Part shown: positions 10,480-22,325 of the stretch, in pieces
Numbering within the stretch: position 1 is the first letter of the stretch
How the letters are laid out: each line of letters begins with the position of its first letter
Assembly (NCBI GenBank): GCA_007026445.1
Contig: VDMD01000014.1
Coordinates: forward strand, 248,001-312,000
DNA length: 64,000 nucleotides
Direction: 5' to 3'
From: Schizophyllum amplum
Lineage: Eukaryota; Basidiomycota; Agaricomycetes; Agaricales; Schizophyllaceae
Translations under genes and position numbers: made by a program
The notes under the pieces: model-generated
Seen by the model: the letters and a program-made list of their open reading frames with translations, nothing else
Told to the model about the DNA's origin: nothing
The model's database searches: none

Positions 10480-12631
10480 ATGGACGATTACGACTTAGGC
10501 GCGCCGATACAGGATGCGGCTTTGCAAGTGAACGACAATGTCCGCCATCGTTCACGATCGGGCGTGCAGTCAAACGGCGACGCGACCCCCCGCCCCTCTG
10601 GAGAGGGCAAGCGAGATCCTGCGACCGACCCCGATGAACCCTCACCCTCCACGTACACGAGAGCCAAGTGAGTCGCGCCGTGCGATGCTCCGAAGGGCGC
10701 CAGTCGGGCTGATCCAATCGTTCAGACGGTGGTGGCTGGCATCCACCGGCTTTCCGTTGATAGCTGGCACATTTGGCCCGCTGGCGAACTTGTTCTCGGT
10801 CTGCGCTCTTGTCCAAACATGGCGTGTACGGATACTGCCAGGGGGAACGGAGACAACCGGAGAGCGTGTCGCGGACCCTCACTGGTAAGTGCTTGACTAC
10901 GTAGACGAAGAGACTGCGTTACTGAGAGGCAAGCTTATAGGGTCCTTGCGCCGAATGTCGCCTCATTGGCTCTCGCGGTCATTGCGAACGTCTTTCTGCT
11001 CATGAACTTTGGACGGAGGCTGCGCTACACGATCGCTCAGCCCTTGACTGTTGTGCTCTGGTGCGTGTGCCATTCCAGAGTTGATTTCGTTCCTAACAGG
11101 CCTGTAGGTATCTCTCGTTCGCCCTCCTCCTTATCCCATTGGCACTCACCAAGCACCTCATCCTCTACCCTCAAACCGAGTACGCCTTCTCGCAGTCATA
11201 CTACTACGCCATCATCTCCAGCAGCGTCTACTTCGTCATCTCCACCCTGCTCCTCGCCAACCTCCTCGGAGCTCTTGTCTTTAAGGCCTACCCGCCCTCC
11301 TTCGGCTCGCTCACCGTCCCCCAGCGCACGCTCATGCTGCAGACCACGTCCTACGTGTTCTACCTCGCCCTCGGCGCCGGCGTCTTTGCCAGCATCGAGG
11401 GCTGGGCCTTCGTCGACGGCCTCTACTGGGCCGACTACACGCTCCTCACCTGCGGCCTCGGCACGGACTTCCCGCTCTACCACACCCTCTCGCGCGCGCT
11501 GCTCATGCCGTACGCGGTCATAGGCATCACGATGATCGGTCTTGTCATTGGGAGCATCCGCGCGCTGGTCCTGGGATCGCGGCGCGACGGCGATGGTGCA
11601 GCGCCGGCTGGAGAAGGAGCGCACGAGGTGGTTGGCGGGGTTGAGGGACGTGAAGGACGTGCAGGCGTGGGAGAAACGCGAGTTTGAGGCGATGCGGCGG
11701 ATACAGAAGAGGGCAGATTTCATGCGGCGGTACATGGCGCTCGCGACCTCCTCGTTCGCCTTCGCTGTGCTCTGGCTCGTTGGCGCGCTGGTGTTCTGGT
11801 ACTCGGAGGTCAGCTTCTCGCTCATGCTTCAATCCCTACCATCTGACGCCCTCCTAGAACCTCCCACAAAACTGGACGTACTTCGACGCGCTCTACTTCG
11901 CCTACACCACCCTCCTCACCGTCGGCTACGGCGACTTCTACCCGCAGTCCAACGCAGGCAAACCCTTCTTCGTGCTCTGGACGCTCATGGCCGTGCCCAC
12001 CATGACCGTCCTCATATCGAACATGGGTGACACCGTCGTCGTCTCCTGGGTCAAGCAGGGCGTGCTGTGGGTTGCCGAGCGCACCGTTATGCCTAATATG
12101 GTGCAGGAGTACGGTGGTGGAAGCGGCCTCGGGAACGGCAGCGGTCAGAAGAACGAGTTCGCAGGCGAGGTGGAGAAGCTCGGCGCGGCGGTGCAGGGCG
12201 CGGATGAGGAAATGGCGCAGGACACGGATGGGCAGGCGGCGTCGGGGAGGGCGGGGCTGATCCGGAGACTGGCGCAGGAGGTGCGGGCTGCGGCGAGGGA
12301 CGTGGGCACGGAGAAGACGTACGAGTGGGAAGAATGGTCGCGGTGGATGACACTCGTGGGCGATGCGGACGAGTGGCTGGCCGAGAACCGCGGCGGGTGG
12401 TCGCGGGAGAGACGCAGCGAGCGGTCGCAGGACAATCGCAGTGAGAAGTCGCAGGAAGACACGGGGGGATTTGTGAAGCCTGGGACAAAGGCGGAGCGAG
12501 AGGAGGTGGATGCGGAGGAGCAGCTGTCGTGGTTGGCCTACGATGGGCCGATGTTCAGTGATGTTGACGAGGCGCAGTGGGTTCTGACAAGGTTGTGCGA
12601 GAAGTTGGAGCAGATTTTGATACACGAATGA
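10480..12631 (+). CDS. TOK1-like outward-rectifying two-pore K+ channel, with an apparent frameshift
   Basis: Plasma-membrane K+ channel of the fungal TOK family (8 TM, two pore loops). Exons: 10480-10667, 10726-10884, 10941-11060, 11108-11808, 11858-12631, all joined in phase at GT-AG sites. TM1 is in exon 2 and TM2 in exon 3. Exon 4 carries further TMs and pore loop 1 (LLTCGLGTDFPLY); exon 5 carries pore loop 2 (LLTVGYGDFYP) and the last TM. The C-terminus is hydrophilic and Glu/Arg-rich. Within exon 4 the frame shifts by one base near 11573. Frame 0 reads ...GSIRALVLG, and the next recognisable channel sequence (RGATAMVQRRLEKER, then a TM) is in frame +1. Removing one G of the GGG at 11573-11575 restores LVLDRG, the kind of sequence expected after this TM. 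A 34-nt micro-intron could also bridge it but is shorter than every other intron here. Sequencing error, pseudogene or micro-intron remain open. Confidence 0.85.
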
Positions 12632-12852
12632 GCGATTCTGGAGCGATACATTGGCGATACCCATTCACGATTCTTGTATTCTAGTATGTAGTATAGTCCT
12701 CGTACACGATAATCGCATAGCGTGCAACCGGTCAGTATGTGCAAGTTTAGCAGTGCGTGCCAGGCCAGCCAGCAAAGTACGGACCATAAGCAAAGATACA
12801 CAAGTAGGGGCGGTACTCTGTGCGAGTACCATGCAAAAATGACCAGGAGTGT

Positions 12853-15430
12853 TCATGCTTTGCGGCAGTTATGCATAGCCTTGTGTTCTTTCCAGCCCTC
12901 CGCCAGACATGGTTTCCCGCAGAAGTACGCACGACCCTTGCACGACCCTGCATCGTAGTCAGCATCCCTGCCCCGTTCGCTTTCAAACGACCACTTACCA
13001 CCACATTTGCGCCAATTACCCGCAGCGCCACACGTAAAGCATCGCTGCCACGGCCCCGCGCGCGCCGTCCGCGCCTCCTCCGCCATATTCACGCCCGGCA
13101 GCGTCTTCCCGGGTGGCGCAATAGTCAACTTCCACAAATCGCCATACGTCCGGGACCACATCGTCCCATGCACGGGCACGTAGTCGCTGTTCGCGAACCC
13201 GCCAAACATGTACAGGTCCCCAGTGTCGGGGTCCGCGACCAGCGTCGGCTGCGCGCGGTATGTCGGGAACCCCGCGGTGAGCACCTGCCGCCAGTGCGGT
13301 GTCGGAGAGAGATCGCAGACGAAGGTGTCGGCGAAGTAAGAGAAGTTGAAATTGACGTTCGCCTCGGGGACGATGGTCATGAGCTGCGGGTGGTAGCCGC
13401 CGAAGACGACGGCCTGGCCGGTGACCGGGTTCTGCACGTGTGTCAGCGTGGACAAAGCGAGGATGGCACGGACGCACATAAGTCGAGCCAGCCTCCGTGC
13501 GAGGCGCAGGCGCGTTCCCGGGCACACGCTCCTTGGTCCACTTGCCTGTGTCCGTGTCGTACGACCACGCATCCTCGTACTGGTATGCGTCGCCGTTGCC
13601 AACATGGTGCGGGTGGTTCGCCGGCGTCGCCTGTCTGTCCGCGTGCCCGAACATGACCCAGAAACGGTGCCCGTCCGGGTCATTGAAGCTCACCGGGCGC
13701 TTCCTCGGCCCAGGGATCGCGTCGTCTGCCGCGACACGGTCGTCCGCCGTGCCACCTAGGCGCTTCCAGCGTCTGGCCGCGATGTCAAACTCCATCAGCA
13801 GGTTGCAGCCCATGTCGGTTTCGCGGTGCGTGCCGGCGAAGACGTATATCTTGTCCTGAACGACATGGACGGCGGCATCTTGGGCGAAGGCTGCAGAGAG
13901 ATGAGTCGAGTGCAGCGTTAACTGGGCGGGTAGCTCACAAGGGTAAGGCCAGTTGCGCTCGTTGCGGGACAGCGGCTCGTAAGTGCATTGCAAGCGCTCC
14001 CATTTCTCAGTGATCAGGTCGAAGTAATCGACGTTCCTGCGCCCATTGACGACGTAGGCCTTGTTGTCGTGCACAACCATCGTCCAATTCCAGAACATGT
14101 TCGTCTCCTCCACCGGCACGGGGTAGTCGGGCAGCTTGCGCCACGCGAGGTCGTCAGCTTCCAGGTCGAGATACCATAAATCGCGGAAGAACGTAAACGT
14201 CCCGTTCCGCCCACCAGCGAGATAGAGGCGGCCTGCAAAAGGTCATTCAGTGTTTTCCGGATGAGATAGTGCGTTAACTAACTCTTCCAGATGAAGCAGG
14301 TGTGCCCTTGCCGCTCCATCAGCTCCTTCTTTACCGGCCGCTTCGCGTGCAGACGCGTCCACGACCCCCACACCTGCAGACGCGGGTCGGAGATGTGCGT
14401 GGGCCGCGACTTCGGGTCGGGATGCCGGAGCTGCCCAATGTCGACCTGCTTGCGCATGTCTGTCGCGTCCTTAAAGTCGCGCCGCCTCCGCCAGTCACCG
14501 GGAATGCTGATCGTCTCCCGGATCCCCTTGCTCAGCACGCTCATCGCGCTCCCGGTGTTGCCGATGTAGAGGAAGATCTGGCTCATGAGCTCGCACGAGA
14601 CGCAGAACTGCACGACGAGTTCGGGCACCGCGAGGTGGAAGTCTTTCCAGCCTGCACACGGTCGTCAGGAAGGAGGGCCGATGGTCGAGCAATCAACATA
14701 CCGTGTAGGGGTACAGGGGACTTCCATCGCAGATTGTGGACAACTACAAGGGCCTCGTGCGTCCAGTCTAACGCCTGTGAGAATAGGTCAGTTACGCGCG
14801 GATGATGACAAGCTTATACTGCAAGTGCAGATACTATCGCTTGTTCATCGTCACCCAATAACGTCTGGACCCAAAACCAAGTCGATAAGGCGTTTGAGCT
14901 GGGAAAAAAGTCCACGCCCAATCAAGGCTTTCAGGACTCTCCATACCGCTCAACAACCTCATTGCCTGCAGTTGAAGCCCAGCCGTCATTGAGCGGCAGC
15001 GACAAATGCAGTAATCTCCGATATCACTACATCCCTCTCGCAGTGAGACGCGACGTACCTCTGCAGCCTGCTTGTCCTTATTTTCTTCCCAGTACGCCCT
15101 GGCGATGCGATTGTAGCACCCCACGAGCTCAGCGAGCTGGATGGGATGCTTCTGAACGTACAGCTCGTTCCGCATGGGCCCCTTTCCCGGGACAGCGTCG
15201 CCAGCGATCTCCCTGACCTTCTGCACGCACATCTTGCGCGCGAGGTCGTACTTCTTGGATTTTAGCAGCTCATCTGCCTTCAAGCTATGTAATTCTATTA
15301 GTTTTAACCCTCCAAGCCGCATGGCAACAACGTACAAGGTGAATCCGGACATCATCGTGAGGATGCTTTGGGCGTCGAGATTACTGTCCATCTCCGTGTA
15401 CTGTACTCCGAGCTTCGCGTTGTCGGGCAT
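12853..15430 (-). CDS. Kelch-repeat / MYND zinc-finger protein
   Basis: Start ATG at 15430. Exons supported by splice phase: 15430-15059 (helical, TPR-like: LHSLKADELLKSKKYDLARK), a poorly resolved exon within ~14975-14834, 14774-14702, 14651-14283, 14232-13478 and 13431-12853. Joins such as FIWK/S/RLYLAGGRNG and STY/NPVTGQAVVFGGY are in frame. The middle contains Kelch blades: LYLAGGRNGTFTFFRDLWYL, VVHDNKAYVVNG, DKIYVFAGTHRETD, VFGGYHPQL and LYMFGGFANSDYV. The C-terminus is a MYND-like zinc finger: CFTC, then CKGRAYFCGKPC, then W and HKAMHNC. MYND fingers usually bind proline-rich peptides, so an adaptor role is likely. It converges on the TOK-type gene with a 221-base gap. One internal splice remains unresolved. 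Confidence 0.8.
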
Positions 15431-15778
15431 GATAGTCTGCGTGCTTTAGCAGTGTAGAGAGAAAGATGCGGATCCTTGGGCGCTTATTGTAACCAACGAG
15501 ATGATAAAATGCTGCTGAGGTGCACGCGTTGTTTGGCTGGAGACTGATATGCAAACAACGCGACCCATTGTATTTCAACTGAATTGACTTCTGACTCAGA
15601 CTCCGAGGCCAAGTGTCAGAGGCGATAGCGCTGGCAGCATTTTCATACCGACCTCAACCTGAACGTTTGAACACTTGTCAAGAAGGAGAGGCGACGCAAG
15701 CTAGACTCAACACAAGATGTAACCCAGTGCACAACGTCGCAAAAGGCAGGAAAAAGGTAACCATTGTCATCAACTAGT
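15431..15778. other. Intergenic, 5' flank of the Kelch/MYND gene
   Basis: No gene is seen. It separates the Kelch/MYND start from the tRNA gene, both on the minus strand. Confidence 0.5.
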
Positions 15779-15866
15779 AGCCCACCGCGAGGGTCGAACT
15801 CGCAGCCTTCAGATCACCGCCTGTCAGGTAAGAGTCTGACGCTCTATCCGATTGAGCTAGGCGGGC
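15779..15866 (-). tRNA. tRNA-Lys(CTT) with a 14-nt intron
   Basis: On the minus strand the gene begins GCCCGCCTAGCTCAATCGG and ends GGTTCGA-type T arm plus GGTGGGCT. The acceptor stem GCCCGCC/GGTGGGC pairs with one G-U. The D arm is GCTC...GAGC. The anticodon stem TCAGA/TCTGA encloses C-T-CTT-A, so the anticodon is CTT. A 14-base intron (CCTGACAGGCGGTG) sits one base 3' of the anticodon, the canonical nuclear tRNA intron position. The T arm is GCGAGTTCGACCCTCGC. Confidence 0.93.
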
Positions 15867-16104
15867 CTGATAAGTAAGCAGCTGCTTACTGCTATAATCT
15901 GAAACCTGCGCTGACGTGGTCCGAGACTTTGTGGCACTGGGGCAATGCGTTCTACGTAAGGATGGTGATACAAGGAGGGCTCTCTAAGCTCTGCCGGGCT
16001 ATGTTCGTACGTCCTCTCAAATAAGGTACTGCAAATAAGTAATGGCACGACATAAATGTATGGGTCATCGAGTCGCACTTCTATACTGGACGATGAGGCG
16101 ACCT

Positions 16105-16106
<2 letters not shown>

Positions 16107-16137
<31 letters not shown>
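16107..16137 (+). repeat. (T)31 homopolymer
   Basis: 31 consecutive T residues. On the minus strand this is a poly(A) run, which could mark a retroposed tail, but I see no element body attached to it. Confidence 0.9.
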
Positions 16138-16139
<2 letters not shown>

Positions 16140-16356
16140 TGGATGCGTTTAATTAGCCCGTGAACCCTTCAAGCAGACCTCATCGGCGCGCTACAGAGCA
16201 CTTTGGACCCGCATAGTTTAGCCAAGGGGGACGAGACCCTCGACAAGATAGAAAGGGAAGCATAATGAGACATGGACATAAGAGCATAGAACAAAGAAAG
16301 CCAAGTTTCCACAGCGAGGGAATGCTTTCCGCACTGAGTGTGGGACTCCAGAGCGG

Positions 16357-16428
16357 ACATCACGAAAATCCCCGGACGCGGACGTGCGATTGTAAGCGCT
16401 TGCAGTCCCACGCTTTCGGTTGCAAGCT
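16357..16428 (+). repeat. Dispersed repeat related to the LINE 3' region
   Basis: The segment starting ACATCACGAAAATCCCCGG and running through GTGCGATTGTAAGCG to TTGCAGTCCCACGC matches, with scattered differences, the reverse complement of 30105-30180 (ATCACGAAAATCCCGG ... GTGATTGTAACCG ... TTGCAATCCCACGC). That second copy lies just 3' of the LINE ORF. This one is probably a solo fragment of the same family or of a SINE sharing its tail. Confidence 0.6.
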
Positions 16429-18726
16429 ACGTTCTCGCATCAGTTCGTATGTATGCGTATGTGTGTAGATAGCGTCAGATTTTGCAAGGCCAGCATGCCA
16501 CATGTATACCGCTTGTATGCCGCTTGTGAGCGCATGTGAGCGCTTTTCATGCAAAAACAACGGGCAAGACTGCTTCTCACATTTAATGACTGTTCACCTT
16601 ACTTGCAATGCATAGCGGGGATACAATAGCTGCCACTGCTGGACAGTGCTCATACGGGGACGGATGCCACTGGTAAGAACAAGGACAGTAACTCATATTG
16701 CATGACTATCCTACAGCTACACTACAGCTACAGCTACACATACACTGAACCTACGCATCACCGGCCACACGCAGACGACACGTATGATTATCTGACCACC
16801 TCCTCGCGCCGGCTATTTATCTGTAGAAGACAGAGGGCTCAGAGCTGGAGGGAGGGGAAATGGAAGTCTGCAATGGCATTAGCGAGATGGACATATGGTG
16901 ATGAGTGTACCCACCTCGGCACACAGCGAGACGACGACTGAACGACGATGAGCAACTACATAGAACATGAGCAGAGAGGTCACGCAGGAGAGTACGGGTA
17001 ACTCACATAACACATCATCGAACGGGAAAGCCCTGCCTCGCCGCACTTACACGCGATCACTGACAAATGTGAGCGGTCAAGCAAGGAAGCCGTTGATGAG
17101 CCTGTCACTCACCGAGTTGAGAGTGTGGGCCACAAGGCCACAAGTGGCGATGTGTTGGGGGGGGGGGGGGGCTCAAGGCAACGAGATGCGCGCGACTTGT
17201 GGTCGAGGCACGATCTAGACGACTAATCAGAAGAGCGGGCAATGCCCGTAGCACGAAAAGCTTACATCGCTGTCCGGGCAAGACTCGGCTTGAGCGAACG
17301 CTTGCGCCGCGAGTTCCGCTGACGTACACCGAGACCGAGAAGGTAAAGTTGGTGCAGCTCGGGCACGACGACATTCACGCCCTCACCCTCGGTGTTCAAC
17401 GAGGGCGAGGGGAGGACAAGGGCGGCGAGTGTCGTACGAGGCGAGACGGGGTCGACAGTGTCTTCGTCATCTGGGTGTTCAGTTCGAGAGCGATCAGTCC
17501 ACAGTCGAAGAGGGCTGCGGGTGACACGCACTGTCCTAGCTTGCAGGCGGGAGATACGTGCCTGCCGGTGCCGTGAACTTCGCCCAACATGTCCGAGCTG
17601 CCTTCTACGCGGCTGCGAGCGCTACGTTGGCAAGGGCCGTTCATCGCAGAAGCAACCATTTCTCGACGGTAGAGCGACGGTCCAATCCAGGCCAGAGAGG
17701 CCACAGCTAATCGACAAAGGTGGGGGGAAGCAGGGGGGAAGCAACGAACGAAAATGATGCGACGCGACCGTTTTGAATGTCCGCCCACCTTTGTACGTGC
17801 TTGTTTGTCAATAAGAGGGCCCACGTGATCAGGCGCTGTAAGACGCGTCGTCAACGCGTCATGCGGCGGGCTGCTCGGGCGCTGCGCCGCGCGTTGACCG
17901 CGCACGCACCTGCCAGTGCACGTACTGGCGCGGCATGTCCCGTCCACTGCTGCCTAAACGCAACGCAGGACCATAACTATGACGTTTTTTTTTCATCGTA
18001 AAATCGGCCGCAGTACTCTACCGGCGGGGGCAGTAGACTTAGCTGTGACGGGTGTGACTATCAGTAGTCCGTAGTCGGAAGGCGGGCAGTGATCCAGGCT
18101 GTTAGTAGTCACACAGCAGTCATCACATGATGATCACCTGGCATTGTTCTCTATTCGTCAAGGCCAAAGTCTATGTGCTGCATGTCGTACAAGTAGACCG
18201 TTGCTGCTAGAACTGAACACGGGACTGAGGGGAAGCCTAGCTAGGCCGAGGGACCCGGGGGCAGAGCCAAGGGCACCCGTGGGAGACTGTGGGTCACCCG
18301 AGGGCAACCCCGAACTGCCCGCGGGAGCCTGTGGGATGCCTTGGGTGTCCCCAGCTTCTCCATTCTAATGTTTGGTACTGCTTGATATATATTGCTCAGC
18401 GACATATCACTCTGGTTTTGCATTTCAGCCAAGTCTCGCCTCAAGTCCTCTCGCTCTCACCCTCGTATCGCCACTCATTCCCTCGCTCACCTCCTTTGCT
18501 ACTCACCCCCGCTCATCTCCTTCGCCACTCACCCTCGCTTTCCCCTGCCACTCACCTTTGCTTTGTTGCCCCTTCACCCTCGCTTCTTTACCCTATCACC
18601 CTCGCTTCACTTTGCCCCTCATTTCTGTGCCACTAATCGCCTTCGCTATTGCTTCAATATACCCACAACTGTGAGTCTTTTGTCGCTGGTTGAGCCCCAC
18701 ATCTTATCAACTCACAATATTGCTAG

Positions 18727-21700
18727 ATGGCCGACAGTCCTCACCTCGCTCGGGCTCTCCAGACCCTCCTCGCTGCCCTCCCTCCTGATACTGTTCAGGC
18801 CCTGATCGCAGGGGGTGGGCAAGCAGATTCGCAGGAGAATGGCTCTTCTCAGGCTCCCCCCTCGTCGCAGGTACCACCTCCACCCTCGCAAGTACCTCCT
18901 CCACCCTCGCAGATGCCCCCTCCACCTTCGCAGGGATTGTCATCACTCGAGGCGACTCTACATCGGCCAGTGCAAGCCTATACCAGCCAGAGAGCCCTCG
19001 CATCAGGCCTTCCCTTCTCTGCAGGAGGACATCCATCGCCCTTCGCTGCTTCTTCGCACGTATCCCCTCGCAGCTTTGGATTTCCCGAATCCATTAGCTC
19101 GCAGGCGATTAACCAGGCCAACGATGCTCGCCGTGCATCGGCTGCTCGAACTCTGCCACGTCCGGTCAATGTGCCACCTCGAGCCTCGCGTCGCACTCGA
19201 GGAACAGCCTACACGACCCCATCCCTTCCATTCGCAGTGCAGGGTGCTGTTCGGCAGTGCCTTGTTCAGCCAGCTCGCAATGGCCAGGAGCCTCTTATCC
19301 AAGTCCTTGTGCAAGTCTATCCTAGGAAGGTGAGCAGTGCTCGTCCCATCATCTCCCAACCCCTCCACTCACTCGTGCTCACAGCCTGACAACACCTCCG
19401 ACGACCTATTCCTCTTCCGACATCTATCAGCGTCATTCGATGCAAGTCTCGAGGAGTTCGCACTCATTTATCGCTACCAGCTTCCACATCATACGACAAT
19501 CTACGATCTCACCGAGCAGGTGTGGGGGACATGATGGGAGGCAGCCTCGGCTACTATGCACCCCAGCCTCGCGAGGGTACTCGCTCTCGTCTGCGACCTC
19601 ATGAGACCTTACCACTGGTCGCCTGCCGATTTGTCAATCGGGCCACTCCTCGCAACCACGATCAGCAAGTTCGGCTGGAGCCAACACCTCTGCGCTTCGA
19701 CTTCACCCTGGCCGACTTCATGAAGGATCGGCGAAACTACGTTCCCGATAAGGCTTTTACTGTACCTGGCCATGTACCTATCTTTTTTGGTGAGCCCGAC
19801 TTTTTTCCATTGTCTTACAGCCACAGCTTGACTGACTTCTACCTATAGTTACGAGGGATATGCCAGTCGCCCTCACAGCCTCATTTGAGGGTGAGGCTCC
19901 GAGGAGGCATACCTGCATCAGCACAAGGCTCTGGCGACTCTACCCCCGAGACGAGCTCAATGTCGCCATTGACGACGGTCTTGCCGAATCGTCTGAGGAT
20001 GAAAGCGATGCCGATGAGGCTGCTGTATCGTCTCTTTTGGTAAGCAATGCTGTATGCCCGATTCTCATTCATCTAATGGCTGGCCCTCCAGACTGTGCGA
20101 ACACGGGCAGCGACAGCTGATTTCCGTGCTGCACAGCAACAGACAATCGGAAACAGCACAGCGACTTCTAGTGATGTGGTATGTTGGCGTGTTTTTATGG
20201 CATTCATGATCGCTAATCTCAGTATAGTGGGCCCTTCCCCCGTCAATATGGGGTCTCGACTGGATCCCCGACCATGTCCCTGTCGATCCCCAGTTTTCTC
20301 GCGAGAACTTTTCTCGCACTGTCGCAGTGGCTGCTCTTCGTGGGCGAAGCATGCCTACTGTCGCTTTACAGGCGACCACGCTTGCTGGTCTCGCGCAGCA
20401 ACTATGGGAGCTCTGTAGATCCTGCTGGAATACAGGCGACTACAAAGACCTCTTCACCCAAAATCGCTCATTTCGCATGTAAGTCTCTCGGCTGACTTCT
20501 TTCTTCGCGAAACTGACTATCTGGCACAGTGTCGGCGACCTCGGTGATACGATCTCTTTCGGCGATGGTCTGGGCAGAGAGGCAATCCAGCACCTTCTGA
20601 TTACCCAGGTCCAGGGGAATCATGGTCGCTTCTTCAGGGATCGGCTGGATGGCTATTCGACCATCGCCTGCTCCCAGCCTCTCATGAACGCTGCCATCAT
20701 CTCGCAGGAGCGCAGGGACGAGATGGGCCAGCTCGGGGTCTTTATGGGCTACTGCATCTCGCAGGGAATTGCTCCCCTGCCGATTGGTCCCCTCGTCCTC
20801 CTGCTCGCACTCAGTCGCTACGACATGCGCGAGCTTACTGTCGACCGAGTCGCCATCTACCACCCCGACCTCCAGAGAACTCTGAGGACCTTCCTCGAGA
20901 TCGGTCATGCAGGCAACATCGCCGAGTACACTGATATAGTGACATTGCTTGCCTCGCTCTGCGATCAGCAGGTAAGTCACTGCACAATTATTTGCCCGAG
21001 TTTAAGACTAACTTCTGCAGGCTGCATCTCTCGCCACTCGCGACCATCAGTCGCACCAGGCCATCGCTGCTCTGCTCTTGTACAATGCTATCATGGGCCC
21101 AGAGCCACCTTCGCACCCCGAGATCAGCTGCTGGACCCGAGGCCTCAGGATGGCCTGCACGAATGGCTTCTCCCTCGCCCAGGTATGCCTCGTTTTCTGG
21201 AAAATCTCCCCAGCTTACATACTCTTCCCAGGTTATACACTCGTTTGATGGAGGGCCCATCGCTTTCCTCGAGTCCCTGTACAAGACCCAGGTCGAGAGC
21301 TTTGATGATCTGGAGCCCCTACTGCACTTCGGTAATCCACCATCGGCCCTCGTCGCAGGTCTCACTGCGAATTTCCCGAACGACACACCCGAGAGCCTAT
21401 TCCGGGGCTTCCTTTCTCGCACAGGAATACCCTGCCCTCGCCTGTTCGACGAGCTTAGGGTCTCGCTCAACGGCACTGTGCCCCTCGACGAGGACACGAT
21501 CGCCAGCCCAAGCTTTCGGCCAAGGATGTTCCTTCGGGCCATCACAGGCCTTGATCGGCTCCAAGTTGGAATGCATCGCATGCTGGTGAGTTTTCTGCAC
21601 GATCATGCTAGCTCTCATGCATGGAAGCTCATATCGGGAACAGGTCTGCTTTGTCGGCGAGGACAATCTCGGTTATGCTGATACCCCAGTACTGCGCCAG

Positions 21701-21892
21701 TCAATGGCGAGGCAGGGTATCATATCGTTCTCTACATGTGCTCGCCATGCACTGATCCCTGCTGAACACTTTTCTACTATAGCTTCTACCTCTTTTGACG
21801 AATCGGCCGAGCCTGCGACCTTCTACGATGCAATTGACCACTGGCTGCTGATGGCGATACTTACCTCGATTGCTAACCATACCAAGGCCTGA
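18727..21892 (+). CDS. HECT-like ubiquitin ligase in a putative mobile element
   Basis: Ten exons: 18727-19329, 19385-19519, 19567-19789, 19849-20039, 20092-20178, 20228-20478, 20530-20971, 21021-21182, 21232-21585, 21644-21892. All junctions are GT-AG and phase-consistent, giving 898 residues. The N-terminal ~200 residues are Pro/Gln/Ser-rich, with three PPPPSQ repeats. From residue ~505, SFGDGLGREAIQHLL and MGQLGVFMGYCISQGIAPLP match the HECT N-lobe pattern. The C-lobe shows RMFLRAITGLDRL (compare FL.FVTG), then GIISFSTCARHALIP, with Cys ~848 at the place of the catalytic thioester Cys (TC..L.lP), and a closing helical segment. HECT ligases form a ubiquitin thioester before transfer. Divergence from cellular HECTs and the neighbouring integrase suggest a mobile-element-borne version. 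Gene structure is firm; the HECT call rests on motifs seen by eye. Confidence 0.75.
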
Positions 21893-22164
21893 GAGCTTAC
21901 GATACTCCTTCATCGCATGCAGTAGTTACCAGGTAGTTACTCTGCTGCAATTTTGTGTTCGGACAGTCTGGTTTTCCCCTAATGATATTCCAATTTCCGC
22001 ACTTTTAGTACTCCCCCCTCTTATCGCATGAGAACTTTGAACCACTTATACCACTCAATGAAAGTCTTCGTTCAATGTGATCCACAGTCGGCATCGGGTC
22101 AACAAAAAGTAGATGCACTCCAGCGAGCAGCAATAAGGGCATTTGTGTCAGCAGGATTTTCGGT

Positions 22165-22262
22165 GATTCGGCGTTACCGGGGTTGGAACCCGCAACCTTG
22201 GGGTTCGAATGCGCAGTCCTCAAACTCCCTGTGCAGCAGACCTTAAACAGAGCAAGTGCACT
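22165..22262 (-). other. tRNA-like remnant or tRNA-derived SINE head
   Basis: On the minus strand, TTGCTCTGTTTAAGGTCTGCT resembles a tRNA D arm (A box), and GCGGGTTCCAACCCCGG resembles a T arm (B box), ending GTAACGCCGA. The anticodon stem and acceptor pairing do not close cleanly. It is therefore more likely a decayed Leu/Ser-type tRNA or a SINE promoter than a functional tRNA. Confidence 0.3.
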
Positions 22263-22325
22263 AAAACCCTTAGACTACAGTATCTTGCGTTTTGGCAGGT
22301 GCTTCCCGTACTGATAGAGAATCGC

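Larger units (their letters stand above)
15867..18726. other. Gene-poor interval with homopolymers
   Basis: No convincing gene in about 2.9 kb. It contains a T run, a dispersed repeat at 16.36 kb, a (G)15 run at 17157-17171, a small GACGCGT/ACGCGTC inverted repeat near 17845 and short GC-rich direct repeats at 18270-18350 (CCCGTGGGAGACTGTGGG and CCCGCGGGAGCCTGTGGG). The stretch from about 18430 to 18700 on + is pyrimidine-rich (CTCGCTYTCAC-type) and is probably the leader of the HECT-like gene. Confidence 0.5.

Noticed and set aside
11822..12664. 280-residue minus-strand frame opposite the K+ channel
   Set aside because: It is antisense to the pore-2 exon and Arg/Pro/His-rich, a typical shadow of GC-rich coding sequence.
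16107..16137. Poly(T) as the tail of a retroelement on the minus strand
   Set aside because: No element body or target duplication is visible next to it.
19510..19570. Frameshift in the HECT-like gene at GTGTGGGGGACATGA
   Set aside because: A normal 47-nt GT-AG intron (19520-19566) restores the frame.
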